Shown here: positions 5,530-5,750 of the stretch, one piece after another | Layout of the letters: the number at the start of each line of letters is the position of its first letter | Position numbering within the stretch: the stretch's first letter is position 1 | From: Verrucomicrobiota bacterium | GTDB lineage: Bacteria > Verrucomicrobiota > Verrucomicrobiia > Chthoniobacterales > UBA10450 | Assembly: GCA_003219335.1 (NCBI GenBank) | Contig: QHOF01000165.1 | Coordinates: 1 to 5,750 of the forward strand | Direction: 5' to 3' | DNA length: 5,750 bases | Notes under the pieces: generated by a model | What the model was told of the DNA's origin: nothing | Databases searched by the model: none | Seen by the model: only the letters and a program-made list of their open reading frames with translations | Made by a program: the position numbers and the translations under genes

Positions 5530-5750
5530 GTGCCAAAAATCGTTGAAATCCCGAATATGCTGCTCTGGTCGCAGAGCATCGGAGGGCTAATCATCAATTT
5601 CGGCATCGTGGAGTTTGAGTCATTGCGATAGATTGAGAAGCTTGGCGGCGTGTCGGCAGCGCTTAAAGCCCGCAAAGATAAGCTCTCACTGCGCATCAAC
5701 GCTGCCGTCGCACTAATCCCCTCATCTTCGCTATCCGACATCGATCAAAG
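5530..5750 (+). pseudogene. Unrecognised ORF interrupted by one TAG, running off the right edge
   Basis: From GTG at 5530 the frame reads VPKIVEIPNMLLWSQSIGG, then LIINFGIVEFESLR, then meets TAG at 5629-5631. It continues open with IEKLGGVSAALKARKDKLSL and RINAAVALIPSSSLSDIDQ to the window end. The composition is protein-like on both sides of the stop, and one base change (TGG to TAG) would explain it, so I read it as a recently inactivated gene. I do not recognise the family, and it shows no similarity to GcvP. The GTG lies just after an in-frame TAA (5524-5526) and has no Shine-Dalgarno, so the true 5' end may be lost. The opposite strand also has an open frame (5741-5523), which I consider the shadow. 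Confidence 0.4.

Noticed and set aside
5523..5741. Minus-strand 72-residue open frame after gcvH
   Set aside because: Serine-rich and featureless. The plus-strand frame looks more like a real protein despite its TAG. I am not fully certain.

Overview
The window looks like bacterial chromosomal DNA from a soil-type lineage. The style of the glycine-cleavage and ChdC-like proteins, frequent GTG starts and several short palindromic repeats suggest a verrucomicrobial relative. That assignment is from memory of family styles, not from a search, and is only moderately likely.

Layout. (1) Bases 1-1115, minus strand: the N-terminal two thirds of a nonribosomal peptide synthetase adenylation domain. 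It runs off the left edge and is broken by one frameshift near 415. Motifs A1-A4 lie before the break and A5-A6 after it. Nine of ten specificity-pocket positions read as a textbook leucine code. (2) Bases 1116-1821: about 700 bases without a convincing known gene. It holds a plausible minus-strand promoter, a 13-base tandem duplication carrying a Shine-Dalgarno sequence, one or two small possible leader ORFs and AT-rich hairpins. (3) Bases 1822-1909, minus: tRNA-Ser(GGA) with encoded CCA. Its 3' end faces the synthetase region, the geometry expected of an island attachment site. (4) Bases 1998-3775, minus: a rhomboid-fold membrane protein lacking the catalytic residues, then a ChdC/HemQ-type chlorite-dismutase-family protein. 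A large inverted repeat separates them. (5) Bases 3977-5499, plus: gcvT and gcvH, overlapping by four bases, encoding the aminomethyltransferase and lipoyl carrier of the glycine cleavage system. gcvP does not start in the 250 bases that follow. (6) Bases 5530-5750, plus: a reading frame interrupted by one TAG, probably a decayed gene.

The most unusual theme is palindromic repeats. Three unrelated-looking inverted-repeat elements lie within 1.6 kb. One supplies the stop codon of the rhomboid-like gene. One sits in the divergent promoter region between that gene and gcvT. One lies in frame inside gcvT, adding roughly 20 residues between two conserved blocks. The last resembles in principle the protein-inserted palindromic elements described in Rickettsia.

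Functionally, GcvT and GcvH act together with GcvP and lipoamide dehydrogenase (neither seen here) to oxidise glycine and feed one-carbon units to tetrahydrofolate. ChdC converts coproheme to heme b. The synthetase fragment belongs to secondary metabolism and is probably non-functional as read.
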